Source of the DNA: Microstegium vimineum
Lineage: Eukaryota > Streptophyta > Magnoliopsida > Poales > Poaceae
Assembly (NCBI GenBank): GCA_022036555.1
Contig: CM039126.1
Location: 32,449,925-32,513,924 of the forward strand
Direction of reading: 5' to 3'
DNA length: 64,000 nt
The position numbers and the translations under genes are program-made. The notes beneath the pieces are model-generated. The model ran no database searches and had not been told where the DNA came from. It was given only the letters and a program-made list of their open reading frames with translations. This document shows, piece after piece, positions 1 through 13,110 of the stretch. The first letter of the stretch is position 1. Every line of letters begins with the position of its first letter.

Positions 1-1084
1 CGAGGGTACAGGGTCCTAACTGTGGCCGTATGGGTAGCGTGTCTGAGGCACAGTGTTGGCGGAGAGACGTTGAGCACTGTGGCGGCATGGCCTTCCCGTC
101 CTTCTGGCGTCCCCGGTCGTGGTGGCAGTGGAAGTTGCCGCGGCACAGCGTCTGCAGACGGGCACGGATCCCACGGCTGAAGCGGGACGGGGCGGATGGG
201 ACGGCCCCCATACTGGAGTTGTTGGAGAGAGGGGTCGAGCCCCCCGGTCGAGGGAGGGGTCGAGCCCTGCGTGGCTCTATCGCATTCCCGAAGTCGTCGT
301 CGAGGGCCGCACTATTCACTTTCCGAGGGGTGCTGCTGGAGTCCGTACTCGCGTAGTGGCGACAGTGGCGGCACGGTTGACAGGAATCGGGGACTTGACG
401 GGGAGTTGGCGGATTTGACAGCGGACGCGGGCGCCCATGTCGTTAGGTGGTTTCACTTTAACCCATGCCGGGAGCAGTTGGGTTAATCGAGCCTCTCGTC
501 CGGGGGTCGTCCGTTCGACCCCTGGTCCGTCGCTCATCGTCGAGGTAGGGTCGGAGCACAGATGGGGTCGGAGCAGAGACGGGGTCGGAGAGGTCGAGGT
601 AGAGGTCGAGGGGTCATTCGTTCGACCCCTCGTCCGTCCTTCGTTCGTCGCGGTGGGGGGCCGGGGGGTCGCTCACTCGCCCCCTTGGTCCGCCACTTAT
701 CGTCGAGGTAGGAGCCGTGGGGTCGTTCGCTCGCCCCCTCGGTCCGTCATTTATCGTCGAGGTAGGAGCCGGGGGTCGTTCGCTCGCCCCCTCGGCCCAT
801 CATTTATCATCGAGGTAGGAGTCAGGGGTCGTTCGCTCGCCCCCTCGGTCCGTCATTTATCGTCGAGGTAGGAGCCGGGGGGTCGTTCGTCCGACCCTCG
901 GTTCGTCATTCGGCGTCGAGGTGGGCCGGCCCGTGACTTGTCGCCACAGCTGGTGTAGAGGGGGCCCTCAAGCGATGGTCCATGCCTTACTGAGCAGTGG
1001 GCTGGTCCCTGCCTTAAAAATAGTTGCTATGTTTAGCGTTAATTTATCGAAGGGTTTAGGGTACCCCTTACCTTTGTACCCGAC
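1..1084 (+). mobile_element. Gypsy-type LTR fragment, GC-rich
   Basis: GC-rich, non-coding-looking DNA. Its right end, a 'gggtacccct...cccgaca' sequence closing at about 1084, resembles the 3' end of a grass Gypsy LTR. The left end lies outside the window, so neither length nor target duplication can be judged. The overlapping ORFs here use high-GC, low-complexity codons and match no domain I know; I treat them as chance. The LTR assignment is inference from the terminal sequence and the composition. Confidence 0.35.
664..930. repeat. Tandem repeat, about 53-bp unit, 4-5 copies
   Basis: The motif 'ggtcgttcgctcgcccc' recurs at 721, 774 and 827, with a variant at 881 (spacing 53, 53, 54) and a diverged copy near 664. 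Each unit continues with a 'cgtcatttatcgtcgaggta' type segment. The array lies inside the GC-rich LTR-like fragment and is probably a variable region of that LTR. Confidence 0.75.
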
Positions 1085-1890
1085 ACTCCACCACTCATCT
1101 CTTTGATACACTTGATCATTTCATGAGAGATTGAGTAAACCAAGTGCATTGCTTGATTGATTGCATACTAGTGGCACTTGGTGATCATCGTCATCGCGGG
1201 AGCTCTTGTTATTCTTGGAGGTTTCCACATCCTAGACGGCTTGGTGCGACGAGGATCGTTGAGCGGAGGAAGGTGTTTGTCTCCGGCTCCGATCGGTGGA
1301 TTGTGAGGGGTTCTTGAACCTTCCCTGCGGGAGTTCGCAAAAGGTATCTCTAGTGGATTGCGCGTAGCTTGTGGATCTCCATCTTGTGTTGGTTTTGCGG
1401 CACCCGGTGACGGGTTTGGCATGTGATGTCAATTAGCGCGTGAACCTCCAAGTGGGTGTATCGCTACAACGAGGACTAGCTTGTTGGCAAACAAGTGAAC
1501 CTCGGTAATAAATCTTGTGTCACATTGTCTTTCACCGAGGATTCATATTGTGATTGATTGGCTATCCATTGGTATTCTCTCCGCGGCGGTATAACCCCTC
1601 TAAACTCTAGCTTTGCATTTACATTCTTACTTTCCCGCAAAGTAGAGTAACTTAGCTCTTTAGGATTGTGTAGCTTGTTAGAGCTATCTAGTTGGCTAAC
1701 TTGATTGTGTGATATAGTATATCTCTTGCTAGTGACTAGAATTGTTATAGGTGGCTTGCCGACCCTTAGAGCTAGTGGAAACTTGTTTTACGCCGTATTT
1801 TATTCTAACAAGTTTGCTTAGTGTTGTTGTAGAATTTTTTAATAGGCTATTCACCCCCCCCCCCCCTTCTAGCCATATCTAGACCTTTCA
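1085..1890 (+). mobile_element. Copia LTR fragment (3' part)
   Basis: The sequence has the layout of grass Copia LTR 3' regions: a segment about a 'cttggaggtttcc' stretch, a TA-rich stretch, then 'aggctattcac', a 13-base C tract (about 1854-1866) and an end at 'acctttca' near 1890. No primer-binding site follows, so this is a truncated or solo LTR. No target duplication was found. Confidence 0.5.
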
Positions 1891-3470
1891 AGCGGCCAAA
1901 CCTGGTAAAATCTCATGTCTGTCTTACGAACCCATCGAGTTCGCTATCTATCGCACCTTCACCGATTCATCTACCACCGTGGGCATACCCCTCTGTGGAC
2001 TACCGGTGATATTTCATCGATAGACATCACCGACTTAGATATGACCATGCGAACCACTTCTATACCAAAGGTGCAACCATTTTATGTGAGGACTATCATT
2101 GATGCATTTTATGAATTGGTGTTGCACCATAAAATGTGTGTATTGTCATTTTTAGAATTACTTATATGGATCAAGGGAAGGTTAGATTACATATGGAAAG
2201 CATGGGTGGTTAATGAAGTTGATTGGGGACCAAATCCAAGTATTTCTAACGTCCACCACAAGGCCACCACATTAATTTGGTTCCAAGGAAAGAAAGAGTT
2301 CAAGTCCAACATGTTTTGAATGTTGAATTCGGTCTTCAAAACAATCCAAACTTATGACGGTTACCCCGACTTCATATAGACTCTGATTTAAACGTTCTAG
2401 CACTCTTTGGAAAGCTTACCTAGTCTACTTTATAATGGATTTGGAGTCGTACATATATCTTACAGATGCGTCTGTAGTCAACGGTTTAATATTGAGACCT
2501 TTTCTACCAATGGTGTTGCGTCACCGTGTTTTAGCTCAATGGTCTATGCATCAAGTTGGGTCCATTAGGAACATATCCTAAGGGTTAGAGAACGACCCCG
2601 ACAACCTTGTGGCCATCCTCCCATCTACTATATGTTTCTAGAGCTACAACAAATTATGGTTTTATTTTGATGTAAGTTTAGCTCCTGCTACTTCCTTGTA
2701 AACGGATGTGTCGGTTAGACCATCTGTTCTACTCGATTCGAAACCTCACCTTATTGTGATTCAGATCTGAATATTCATATTATATTTGACAATTGAGTGC
2801 TTGTTCTATTTGTTATTACTTGTTCTTCGGTTGCTTGTCGGGTTAACCCTAGTGGTTTGGTTGGTTCTGACCCACAAGATTGTGAGCAACCACTAGATTT
2901 GGTGTATCACTCGCTAAGGCGTAGCATCCTTGGACGGTTGTAGTCAGGTCATGAACGTCTCTCTAGTCAAATCAAAGTCATCTATCTTCATTGAAAGATT
3001 GGGACACCCATATCCTTATCACTTCATCATCTAGAAGCGGATGCAGCAGCTGTGCTGGTAGGCACATTAGTGTCAAACCATGCCAGATAATATACAATGG
3101 ATATCAACATCATAAATATGCGATTTAAGTATTCGGATGTGGATACAGATACGATATCGAATGTTGAATATCTAGACTCGGATACAGAGAGATCTGAACA
3201 TCTCTAAACAGATTCGGTCACAAAATACGGTCAGAAAATTGCATACCTTTTTCACCCTAGTCATTGATTGCAAACTTCCTCATTTCCCTCTCTCTCTCTC
3301 TCTCTCAAAATCTCCAGCACACTTGCGAACTTCATCTTCATCTTCAAGAAGTGGATGTGGCTGCTGTTATGGTAGGTACCAGAGCACCTTTCCTATGGCG
3401 CCACTTCCCCGACCACCAACTCGAGAGCGAAACTCAAGGTTTGGATTTCGTCGTTCTTCATTTCATCTAT
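1891..3470. other. Unassigned intergenic DNA with decayed ORF remnant
   Basis: No supported gene. An open stretch of 134 codons at 1915-2319 (plus) has no recognisable domain and may be a remnant of a transposon coding region. The rest is AT-rich and closed in all frames beyond short stretches. A CT-rich microsatellite-like tract lies at about 3291-3305. Confidence 0.4.
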
Positions 3471-3471
3471 A

Positions 3472-3705
3472 CTCCCCCCGTCCGAAAATATCTGTCTTTC
3501 TCACTTCCCGAGAAATAACTTGAATTAATTTTATATAAAAAATTATTAATAGTTATGATACATAATTGATATCATTATATAGATTTTTTGATCTAGTTTT
3601 TTAATAAATTTATTTGGAGACACAAATATTGCACGCATTTTATATAAATATAGTCAAAGTTGTGACTCGAAACCCAAAACGACAGTTAATTTGGGACGGA
3701 GGGAG
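3472..3705. mobile_element. Stowaway-type MITE
   Basis: A 234-bp element with terminal inverted repeats: left 'ctccccccgtccgaaaat', right the complement of 'ctccctccgtcccaaatt'. It is flanked by TA on both sides (3470-3471 and 3706-3707). The TIR consensus CTCCCTCCGTCC and TA target site are diagnostic of Stowaway (Tc1/mariner-derived) MITEs. It lies about 700 bp upstream of the gene at 4410. Confidence 0.85.
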
Positions 3706-3886
3706 TATGTGTTTTGCTTAGTGTTGATTCATCACCTTCCAAAAGCTTTTGGTTGAGAAGCAGGTTCGTGTTACTGTGCCGACGATAAAGGTGCACTCCC
3801 CTGACCTAGATCCTTGTATGTAGGTAGTTGGTCTTTGTCGGACTTACTAGGTGTCCTTTGAATAGATTATTAACACTTCATGTCTG

Positions 3887-4170
3887 AGAGCAACTCTAAT
3901 GGAGGCCCTAAACATGCTCATATTCTAAATCTAGGGACTTTGTCCAAAAAAATTCACTCCAATGAACCTTCTATTTGGGCTCCCATTTTAGGAGGGCTCT
4001 CAAATAATTTTAGTTTTGGGTCCTTAGGAAAGAGACCCTCCTATTCCTCTCTCTCTAAACTAGGGACTATGGCTGGAGTTGGACTTTAAATTTGACTCTC
4101 AAATTTTGCAAACCACTTCCCAAATGAAAATGTAGGGGTTTGATTTGAGGGCTATGGCTGGAGTTGCTCT
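3887..4170. mobile_element. MITE with AGAGCAACTC inverted ends
   Basis: A 284-bp segment begins 'agagcaactcta' and ends 'gagttgctct', giving a 10-bp perfect terminal inverted repeat. The internal phrase 'ctatggctggagttg' also recurs near 4068 and 4152. No clear target duplication, so the superfamily is uncertain. A 69-codon ORF inside it is not a gene. Confidence 0.65.
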
Positions 4171-4409
4171 AAATCATGAAAAAAAAATAGTAGCATAATA
4201 AAGAACTAATTGAGAATGCAAAGCCAAATGGAGCCCTACCGACCGAGTCTCGTCTCCCCTAAGGCCCGACCGACCGAGTCTCGTCTCCACGCCTCGAGTC
4301 GACGCGGCGGCTGCCCCTATTTTTTAGCCTTTCCTCTCCGTCGGCGACGCATACATCCGGTGAGGGAGCGGAAGAAGTCAGTAAATTCTATCGCTTCAAT
4401 CCGGACGAG

Positions 4410-7400
4410 ATGCCGCGGATCCCTCTGATCAAGTTCCCCAAGCGGAATCTGAAAGCCCCATTCGCGTCAGGTGCTCTCCCTTTTGGTTACCCACCAGTAT
4501 TCTCCTCTTCTATACGGATTGCTAGTCCTGTTTGTCAGAAGATTTCTCTCGGTGTTTCTACTTTTTCTTGACTTCTTATTCATTCCTCCGTTGTTACAGC
4601 GCCGTCGCAACCCGCAGATCAGCACGCAACCCTCATGTTCCGGTTGGGTAAGCACCAGATCCCTTCGAATTTCCTCGGCGAAGCAGTGTTTTGGTGAATT
4701 CGGCTCGCCTTTTTAATTTGATTTGAGTAGTGATTTGTGAGTGGGCACACGCCTACTTACGTCTTTCATTCTGCACGAATTCTTTGATCCCTACAATGAA
4801 TTGCATCGATTTTCTGGCATATGTATGTGGAAAGGAACGTGGAGATGTGGCCTATAAGGTGATGTTTTCTTAATGGTGCAAGCCAAATGGAACCGCACTT
4901 ATGTTTATGTATTCACAAGTAGTAGGAACTGTGCGTAGATTTGGAATTCAGAGGCCAAGATGTGAGGTTTGGACCAGAGATCAATAAGGGCCTTAACTTA
5001 GCATAGATGGAAACTGGACTTGCTTGTGGTGATTTGTGTCAGATTCATTCAACCGCATTGTGTTGCAGCTGTAGTTTGCTTTTTGTGGGCTTTGCATTCG
5101 GTCGCTGCTGGTTAAAACAGGTGCCTATACTCTTTTTTTTTTGTTTATTGATCCCTACTAAAATTTGGGTATAGTTGGGATAGGAGGGTGGTATTGAGAC
5201 AAATTCTAATGTCCTTAACAAATAATACGCGATTCTGTATGTCAGATTCATAGAGCTACATTGTGTTTAGAGCAAGTTCTTAGTTGTGTTGGGTGGTCGT
5301 TTGTCATAAGAATTGTGCTGCGTTCATATTAGGGCCACTGGTGGTTAGTGGATCTTTTTAAATATTTGGTTTATAGAGGACACTGTCTCGGAATGCTCTA
5401 ACTACTGTTAAATTTTCAGTTACCAACCTTTTTCCCTTGAAATTTCTAATTCTTAAAGCCAATTTCGAACTAAATCTGAAAAAAAGCAATGTTCCTCATG
5501 TAGCATCCCCTTGGTGCTGAGGTTGCACTAGGGCATCCCGCTACATTTGCTGTCACTTGGTGTTTTGTTTCTAGTTATACCATAGGATTTGCTTTGCTTG
5601 AGATCTCTTGCATAGCCACTTGTTGGCTACTTACCCGTCTTTACTTACTGTGTACACTTTCATCTGATCTCAACCTAACACTTTAGGCCCTGTTTGTTTT
5701 TTCACCCAAGATTGCCACCTAGTAACCACGCCAAAGTTTAGTTTGCCAGACAAAATTATGGTCATCAAGTTTGTGGCCCTGATTTTGGTGACCTTGGCCA
5801 TCAAAATGAACAACAAGCCAGCCAAAATTTCTCACCAAACCAAATGGTGCCCAAATTTGATCAAAGTAGCCAAATGTTGGCTTGTCAAATCTTTTGGCAC
5901 GCATGAGTAACATATACTGAATGTTGCATGATGCATTTATGCCTCCCCACCCGTTTCCCCTTGAGCAAATAGCCCATCAATAATTTCTTACTATAAATTT
6001 ATAGAGTGCTATATTCAGATGTTTTGCGAAATTTGAATAACATGCACAGATGCACTTGTCCATGTGAGATCTATGACTGTTACCAGGAATGATCTGTCCA
6101 CATTTGGAATTGTTGGGAGTACTTATATTGCTAGGGGGATGAATACATATGGTGTACTGAGTGTTTAGTTTATCATCTCATAATTCTGAATGAAAATAGT
6201 TCCCATAACAATATGTTTCTTTTTTAGGGGCTAAAGCAGAGGCACCATCTTCTGGAGAGATTAAAAATTACCGCTTTAGATCAGATGTGCCTTCCCCACC
6301 ATCTCATACTGCCGTAGGAGGTCCAGCTTCACTCCTTCCTAAGCGTAAACCCTTGACTGAAGAAGAGATTGAGGCTATTATGGTATGCCTTTTGTTCACT
6401 GAAACTGAATAAAATGCAAATGCTATGTTTGTTCTTAGCATTTAGTTTATTGAATTAATTTATTTTGTTGGATTTCAATCCATATAAATTATACATCAAA
6501 TTTGCATACTATTTTTAATTTTGTCATTTGGCATGCATGGAACTTAAAAGGTTAAAGTACAATCTTAATGGTAATAGCAAAATGCATGCTTAACCCAGCT
6601 GGAAACACTTAGTTTGTTGCTTAAAATCTTGTCATTTTAATGTTTAGAGTTGCAGCTCGCTGAGTTTCTGTACATATAGCCCTAGAAACGTTCGAGCCCT
6701 ATCTTTATGACATCTGACAACCTGTCATGAAACCTTTTTCTCCAATAATCAAGACTGTTTGTTTGTGATTCTGGCAATGTAGTCTTTTGGTGTTTATTTG
6801 CAACTGTTAGGCAGTGGTCAGCGGTCACTTGACCATTTATGCACAGATACTGGATTTGGCTGTGGAGTTATTGCGCTATTGTTTCAACTTCATTCCTTTT
6901 GACATGTGTAGGTTGCTAACCACCTTGTATATAAAAATATAAGGATACTGGTCAGAAAAGTTAAACTGGATTGTCACCATGTCAAGATCATGGAAGTTTG
7001 ACATTTTCTCAGTGTCTGCAAAACTATTGATATTTATATGAGCTTAATTAGCATTGCATACACAGATTCATTGCTGCTTAAGCTTACCTGCTAAAGAATA
7101 TGTAATCCACCAGATATCATTGCATAAATATTAAACCATGCTTTCATTGCCACTTCCCCTTAAATCAATCTTTATCATACTTTCCAATAATGAACATGTT
7201 TATTTTATTTTTTACTTTGATAGGCTCCCACGTTTACTACTATTGATTTTACTCTGAGATCTGTGCATAAAGAAATGGGGCAAATTTCTTATCTGCTATT
7301 GCAATTTTGCAAAATCCTAGTGGCTGGCTTGACAAAGTGGGTGTCTGTTTTCCCGGTTACTCAATTTAAAAATCACTAGTAAATGGCTAGGAGCTATTTT

Positions 7401-7815
7401 GACCTTTGGAAAAGATGTTTTCCCTTCGACATACCTTCTTTGTATTGCATGAACACTCTTTATTAGCCTGCATTTGGGGTTTTAACAAATTCATTCAGTA
7501 TGGATAAGTGTCAAACTAAATTAATATTCTTTTTCTCTTGAAGTAACACATTTGTTCTTTTTGTTAACAATACAGATTCAGATATAGTCCACCATGATTG
7601 CATACTGAATGTTAGAAGTTATACTGCATATAGAATAACATTATATATTTTTATGCATGACACATAATTACTCTGGTTTATTTATTTCACCTCAAGGAAC
7701 ATGAATTTGTGTCAATTATAAAACTTGTCTGAATGCTTATATATCTTTATGGAATCTGCTATGCTCGTTAACATTGAAAATGCTCATTGCCTTGCAGCTG
7801 GGGGGCTCCATCTGA
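4410..7815 (+). CDS. Small plant protein of 93 aa, four exons, unknown function
   Basis: Four exons join in frame with GT-AG introns: 4410-4470, 4600-4647, 6228-6382 and 7798-7815 (stop TGA). The product is 93 aa. It starts MPRIPLIKFPKR, has a central Ser/Pro-rich stretch, and ends with an acidic helix TEEEIEAIMLGGSI. The basic, hydrophobic N-terminus and small size would fit an organellar or membrane-complex accessory subunit, possibly mitochondrial, but that is inference; I cannot name the family with certainty. The last exon encodes only LGGSI and the stop, and intron 2 (1580 bp) and intron 3 (1415 bp) are long for so small a gene. The reading frame is preserved exactly across all three splice junctions, which argues strongly that the gene is real. 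The start was chosen as the first ATG of the conserved-looking N-terminus. A MITE-like sequence lies in intron 2. Confidence 0.7.
5680..5925. mobile_element. Possible hAT-like MITE inside intron 2
   Basis: The segment opens with 'ggccctgtttgtttttt', a common start of grass hAT-like MITEs, and contains repeated 'ccaaatttg'/'ccaaatg' phrases. I could not match an opposite terminus, so boundaries are approximate. It lies within intron 2 of the 93-aa protein gene. Confidence 0.3.
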
Positions 7816-9620
7816 TATCACCTCATATGAATTGGAAATTCTAGGAACATCAATAAGATCGTATAACTGAACTTATTGCCTTTGACCTCTGAAAGAGTGT
7901 TATTGAAGCCATGTTTATATGGAATTGTTTTTTTTTAATTCTGTCTTGAAGTCAGCTGTTGAGACATTCCTTTCCAGTATTCTGCACATGTAACTGACCA
8001 AATCGTTAACACATTCAGTTTATTGCAGAAGAAGTGTTGATCATGGAATGGTTTTGCATATCTGATTATTTTTTCCGTGGATGTTTTGAATTCTTGCCCC
8101 ACATAAGATCTGATGATCATGCTTTTTGAAGCCTGCCTTTCTTATGCATGTTGACCATGTCCGTTGCGCTGAAATTTGACTTATGCTAAATGCTTGTGCT
8201 GATTTGTTGTGAGAAGAAAACATTGCTTATTTGTTGAAAAGTAGAGCTGTAGTGTAGACAAACAGGGCTGTTGTGAGTACTAGCCTACTAGGCCACGAGA
8301 TCCGTGTTTTTTTGGATAAGTTACCCCGTGCTGCAGTTTCCGATTCCTGATTATGTACTGGCGTCAGTAGTTCTCAATTCTATTTGGTTATTCCAGCGGT
8401 TAAGCTTGCAGAAATCAACCTCTATACTGTAGTGGTTTATTTCTGGCATGGGCGCGCGGCAAGCGAGCAGTTTAACCCAAAATTCCAAGTAGCCTCAGGA
8501 TACGGAGAGTGAATCGAGCAGGAGCCATGTCTCGGGCATGCTCGGCGAGGTGCTTTTTATTTTTTTGAAACTCGACGAGGTGCTTGATTCTCTAGTGCCG
8601 TGCAAGCAACTCCAGTGTCCAGTCCCCAGAAAATGGTCGTCGAAGATTCTGAAACCAACCATTTCCTTCGCACTTTGATGTCCTGATTGTAAATGACTAA
8701 ATGACTATCATGTATAGCAATACTCTTTTCTTATTATAGAACAAGTCCTGACCAGCTTATTTGATTCTCTGCAAAATTGTGTGTATGCTTCATTGGTCTA
8801 AAAATAAGATTCTCCAATGGTACAAATCGGTAGGACTACCCTGCACTAGAAATCCGGTAGCTTTACCATCACTTCTCCTTTCTCTCCTCGTTCTCAATTC
8901 GAGCACAACACTTGCATGTGCACCTCAATCACTAGAAGGCAACTGGCCTCTGTGGCAGCGGCAAAGCGTAGTCCAGCTCGTCGCGGTGGCGGCGGCAGGC
9001 GCTTTGGGGGAGGGCGATGGTGCCCCATCTCCCCCCCCCCCCCCCCCCTGGCGTAGCGGCTCGGGCGAGGTGGTGGTTGTGAGCGCGACGAAGACGAGAG
9101 CAAAAGAAAACAGACAAAAATTTCTAACGAGATCAAATCCTTGATCGAACTCTCCAAAGAGTAGGGCTCAATGCTAAGACATTAGAAAACTGCGGAAAAA
9201 TGAAAGGTCCTCTCTTCTTGTCTCCGGCTTGCAAATTTATTAAAGAAAATAGCATTTCAGAGACGGGTAAAACTCCACAACTTCACAGCTCTCTCCCCCC
9301 GCTGAAACAGGGTACAGAGAAGGAGAAGAAAAGACAAAAACAAACCAAACATTACATGTTGGAGTTTATCCATGATTCAAGAAGAGGGGTGATTCTAGCT
9401 TTTGTTCTGTGCAATAGAAGGGATTCCACCATGACCACCCTCTTGCAGTCTTCAACTGTGGGTTTTTTGTTTCAGAAGATAACATCATTTCTCATTGTTC
9501 ATATAGCCCAGCAGATCAAAATGAATATATCGAGCTCATATTTGATTTGATATCCAGTTCTAGTTAATTCAAGATTTGATTTTCCATCAGTAACATTGGA
9601 TGCACTACACTGTGATTGTT
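7816..9620. other. 3' flank of the small gene and intergenic DNA
   Basis: No gene supported. The first few hundred bases are probably the 3' UTR of the 93-aa gene. An 18-base C tract lies at 9031-9048 within a GC-rich segment (about 8940-9090). Open frames at 8761-9144 and 9200-9550 have no recognisable domain and look like chance. Confidence 0.5.
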
Positions 9621-9626
9621 CTACTG

Positions 9627-11306
9627 TCACAGGAAACTTAAACCAAGATTAAGACCGATGGCCCTCAGCTCAAAACAGACAACTCCCAGCACATCGCCAC
9701 CCACTTTTCTGCAGCTACCAACGAAAGCCACCACAATGACAATGCTCAAACAGTAAGCACGGCCACTGATCCAACTACTACTACTACAGATGCCCACAAT
9801 TTCAGGTATTCCTACTCCACACCTTCTATGAATGAAGTTCATGATATCATCAAACATATGAGGAACAATGCAGCTCCCGGACCAGACGGTTTGAATGCAG
9901 CCTTCTACAAATCAGCATGGCCTTGGATCAAACAAGATGTTTATCGGGTGGTAACTGATTTTTACACACACTATCGCCTTCCCAAAGAACTAAATGAAAC
10001 TTTTATCACTCTTATTCCTAAAAGAACTAACCCTGCTACCCCTCAGGACTATCGACCTATTAGTCTTTGCAATGTCATTTATAAGATTGTTTCCAAATCT
10101 CTTGCCAACAGAATCAAAAACCACTTACCCAACTACATCAACTAGGCTCAATCAGCCTTTGTTGCTGATAGACACATTTCTTCTAACATTATTATTACGC
10201 AAGAAATTATCCACTCTTTCAACTTAAAAAGTTGGACAGATCATGCTTTCCTTTTAAAGATTGACCTTGCTAAGGCTTTCGATAGACTTGAATGGCACTT
10301 CATATGCACTGCCCTCCACAGGCTTGGCTTCAACCAAAGGTTTGTAGACCTCATTTATGCTTGTATCTCCTCTCCAACCTTTTCGGTTCTGGTGAACAGG
10401 GAACCTTCGAATAAAATCCAGCCACAGAGAGGTCTGCGCCAGGGTTGCCCCCTATCCCCTTACCTTTTTGTAATTGCTATTAATGAACTATCTATCCGGC
10501 TCCAGCATGCTATGCAAAACAACCATCTGGCAGGTATTTCTCTGGGTGATACAAACACTCCCATACACTCCCTTTTATTTGCAGATGACCTCATTATATG
10601 CGGGAAGGCAACAATCCAAGAGGCAACCATGGTAAAAACTATTCTTTATGATTTTTGTCAACAATCAGGGTAGACTCCCAACCTTCAAAAGTCCTCTATT
10701 TATTTCAGTAACAATGTCCCTAATTCCATTAGAAACTCTATCAAAACTATCTTTTCGGTTCAGGATTTGCAAACTTTTACTATTCACCTAGGTCACCCTA
10801 TGATCTTCAATCAGAGACAAAAATAGAGCGTACAACTTTATTCAATCCAAGTTCATGGCTAAATTTGGAACCATCAAAGCTAATAAATTGAATCATGCTG
10901 GTAGACTACAATATATTAAATCTGTTCTCGCCTCCATTCCAATCTACTATATGTCAACTGTGCTTTTCTCTAATGCTTTTATTGACAAGCTAAACAATAT
11001 CATGCGAAGATTCTGGTGGACAGGAATTCAAGAAGATTCGGACGTTGTGCCAATTGCCTACCGCTCATGGGATGATATCTGCAAACCTACACAACAGGGA
11101 GGATTAGGTATGAGGGACCTTGCTACTATTAACAAAAGTCTTCTTATCCGCTCGGTTTGGACTATAGCGAATAACAATAACCCTTTCCTCACTTCTATCC
11201 TAAAGGCTAAATATTACCCTAACAAATCCTTCTGGAATGTTTCTAATAATGGGCCTAGATCCATTTTCTGGTCATCTATTTTGCAGGTAAGGAGCCACAT
11301 CACCAG
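9627..11306 (+). pseudogene. LINE ORF2 reverse transcriptase (5' part), interrupted
   Basis: Non-LTR retrotransposon polyprotein. The readable frame begins near 9630, so the upstream endonuclease is missing and the copy looks 5'-truncated. RT blocks run in order: APGPDGLNAAFYK (about 9870), TLIPKRTNP and DYRPISLCNV (about 10010-10075), a KIDLAKAFDRLEW block near 10260-10295, GLRQGCPLSPYLF (about 10430), and the catalytic FADD at 10578-10589. In-frame stops at 10143-10145 and about 10671, plus later frame changes, show it is dead. Its sequence runs to 11306-11311, is split by the Copia element at 11312-24976, and resumes at 24977. The RT would copy the element's own RNA at the target site. Confidence 0.9.
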
Positions 11307-11311
11307 CAACT

Positions 11312-12487
11312 TGTAGGATCTCGGGAAGGGTAAATAGCCTAGAGGGGGGTGAATAGGCCTGTAAAAATTCAACTCGAGCAAAGGTTAAACACCAGGGTGG
11401 CACTGTCGACCTAAGAAAAATGAGCAGAACGAGATGAGTTTTGGCAGGGAGATACTAGGTACCAAGATGAGTCCTTCCCTGCAAAATCAATACCAGAACC
11501 AGTTCAAAGACTGGTTACCACAGAAATGCTTCTTTTCTTTGAATCACCAACACAAACCCTAGCACAAGATATATTGCAAGAAACAAACCCTAGGGGACTA
11601 GCACACAAGACATGATGATTTATCTCGTGGTTCAGCTCGCCACAAAAGCTTGCCTAAGTCCACATTGTTGAGGTGCCACAAAGGCTTGGAGCTTTGCAAC
11701 TTTAACTCAATCTCAAGTCAAGGAAGTGAATCCTTGAGATGAGGGGTAATTCCTTAACTTCACACAGCGATTACAAACCTCCCTAGGCTGCCACAAGTGA
11801 GGGGAAAGCTCTAGGGCGACGCCTAGCCAGCTAGGAGCAAGCTCCAAGGGTAACAAACCCTAGCACTGCCGGCCAAACGAGAACCACAAGCTCTTAGACT
11901 TTGGGAAGTAGTAGATCCGCTCTCTAGGAGTGTTTTTCTGCCTTTTCCCTCAAGAATCTATGGTTGGAAGTGTGGGATTGCTTGGAGGGTGAAGGTCAAC
12001 AATGGAGTGAGAGAGAGGGAGAGAGAGCTCTGTTTGCAACGGTCTGATTCGGAGGAAGACGAAGGGGTACTGAACCGGTGGTGGAGAGAGCTTTCCAGCC
12101 AATATTTATAGTCTCGAAAATATGCTGGGAAGGGTGGTCGGCACTGCCGCCCTAGCTCAGAGAGGCTGCTGGATATGAGGTTTGGACAGGACTCTGAGCT
12201 AGCTGAGTGTAAGTCATGGATAAAGATTGAGCATGTGATTGACATCTGACCATAACAGTACTAGAATCCCCCTTAATAGTACGACATCCCTATACTCAAA
12301 TTCAAATCATAAATGAATTTAAACCTTTGATGAGTAGAGAAGCCACCATAAGAACTGGGGTACATCCACCTTCTCTATATCTTCCTCCTTTTGTTATTAC
12401 CTGCTTGTCATCTCAAAAGATCTCATTAGTTCTTGAATTGAGCGGTCATCAACACCAAAACCCACTTAGGGTTTGATTGCACTTTCA
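11312..12487 (-). repeat. 3' LTR of the Copia element
   Basis: 1176 bp, matching the right LTR along its length with scattered differences. It begins tgtaggatctcggg and ends gcactttca on the plus strand. It holds one near-palindrome 'ggtggcactgtcgacc' where the other LTR has two adjacent copies. A polypurine tract adjoins it at 12488-12502. Confidence 0.9.
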
Positions 12488-12502
12488 ATCTCCCCCTTTT
12501 TG
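12488..12502 (-). other. Polypurine tract of the Copia element
   Basis: On the minus strand this reads as a purine run (aaaaagggggagat) immediately before the 3' LTR. That is the expected place for the plus-strand primer of reverse transcription. Confidence 0.8.
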
Positions 12503-13110
12503 GTGATTGATGACAACCCAATTCAAGCTTACAAAAGATAATCAATAATATGAGATTTACAAGTCATGGGTGTAGAGAACTCCCCCTAAATATGTGAATT
12601 GAGATTTGAATTCTCAAATTGGTATTAGAAATCAATGTTCACATTTTCAAAGTGATTTGGGGCCTCCCCTTACATCCATGCTTGCTGTGGGGTGCTCAAA
12701 ATATGTGTCACAGGATAAGACATGATGCATATGATAGTTTATATCAAATAAAATCACCCAAGCCTGGTTGTTGTAGCAGGGGTCAGCACTGCCGCCCTGG
12801 CTGCATCAGTCAGGTCATAGACAGTTTTCTACACAAGATAAAACAGGTCTAAAGCAACTCAAGCACAAATTATGATAAGCTAAATCTAAATCCATAAATA
12901 CATGTCCATATACAACACAAATAGAGTCAAACTAGTGCCTTATTACATAAAATAGAGTTTTGCGGCGACACTCAACCTCACAAGCTAACAAACTAACTCT
13001 CAACGGATATGACATGAAGCACAAGCTGCAGCGAAAAAGATTGACCCCCCCTAAACTTCTCCCCCTTTGGCATCAAGCGCCAAAAAGAGAAGAAAAGAGA
13101 AGGGAACCAA
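12503..13110 (-). other. Non-coding 3' region of the Copia element
   Basis: About 600 bp between the end of the extra ORF and the polypurine tract. No ORF of note. It contains one copy of the dispersed near-palindrome at about 12780-12798 (tcagcactgccgccctgg). Confidence 0.6.

Noticed and set aside
3239..3523. 94-codon ORF near the first MITE
   Set aside because: It covers a CT microsatellite and runs into the MITE; no domain.
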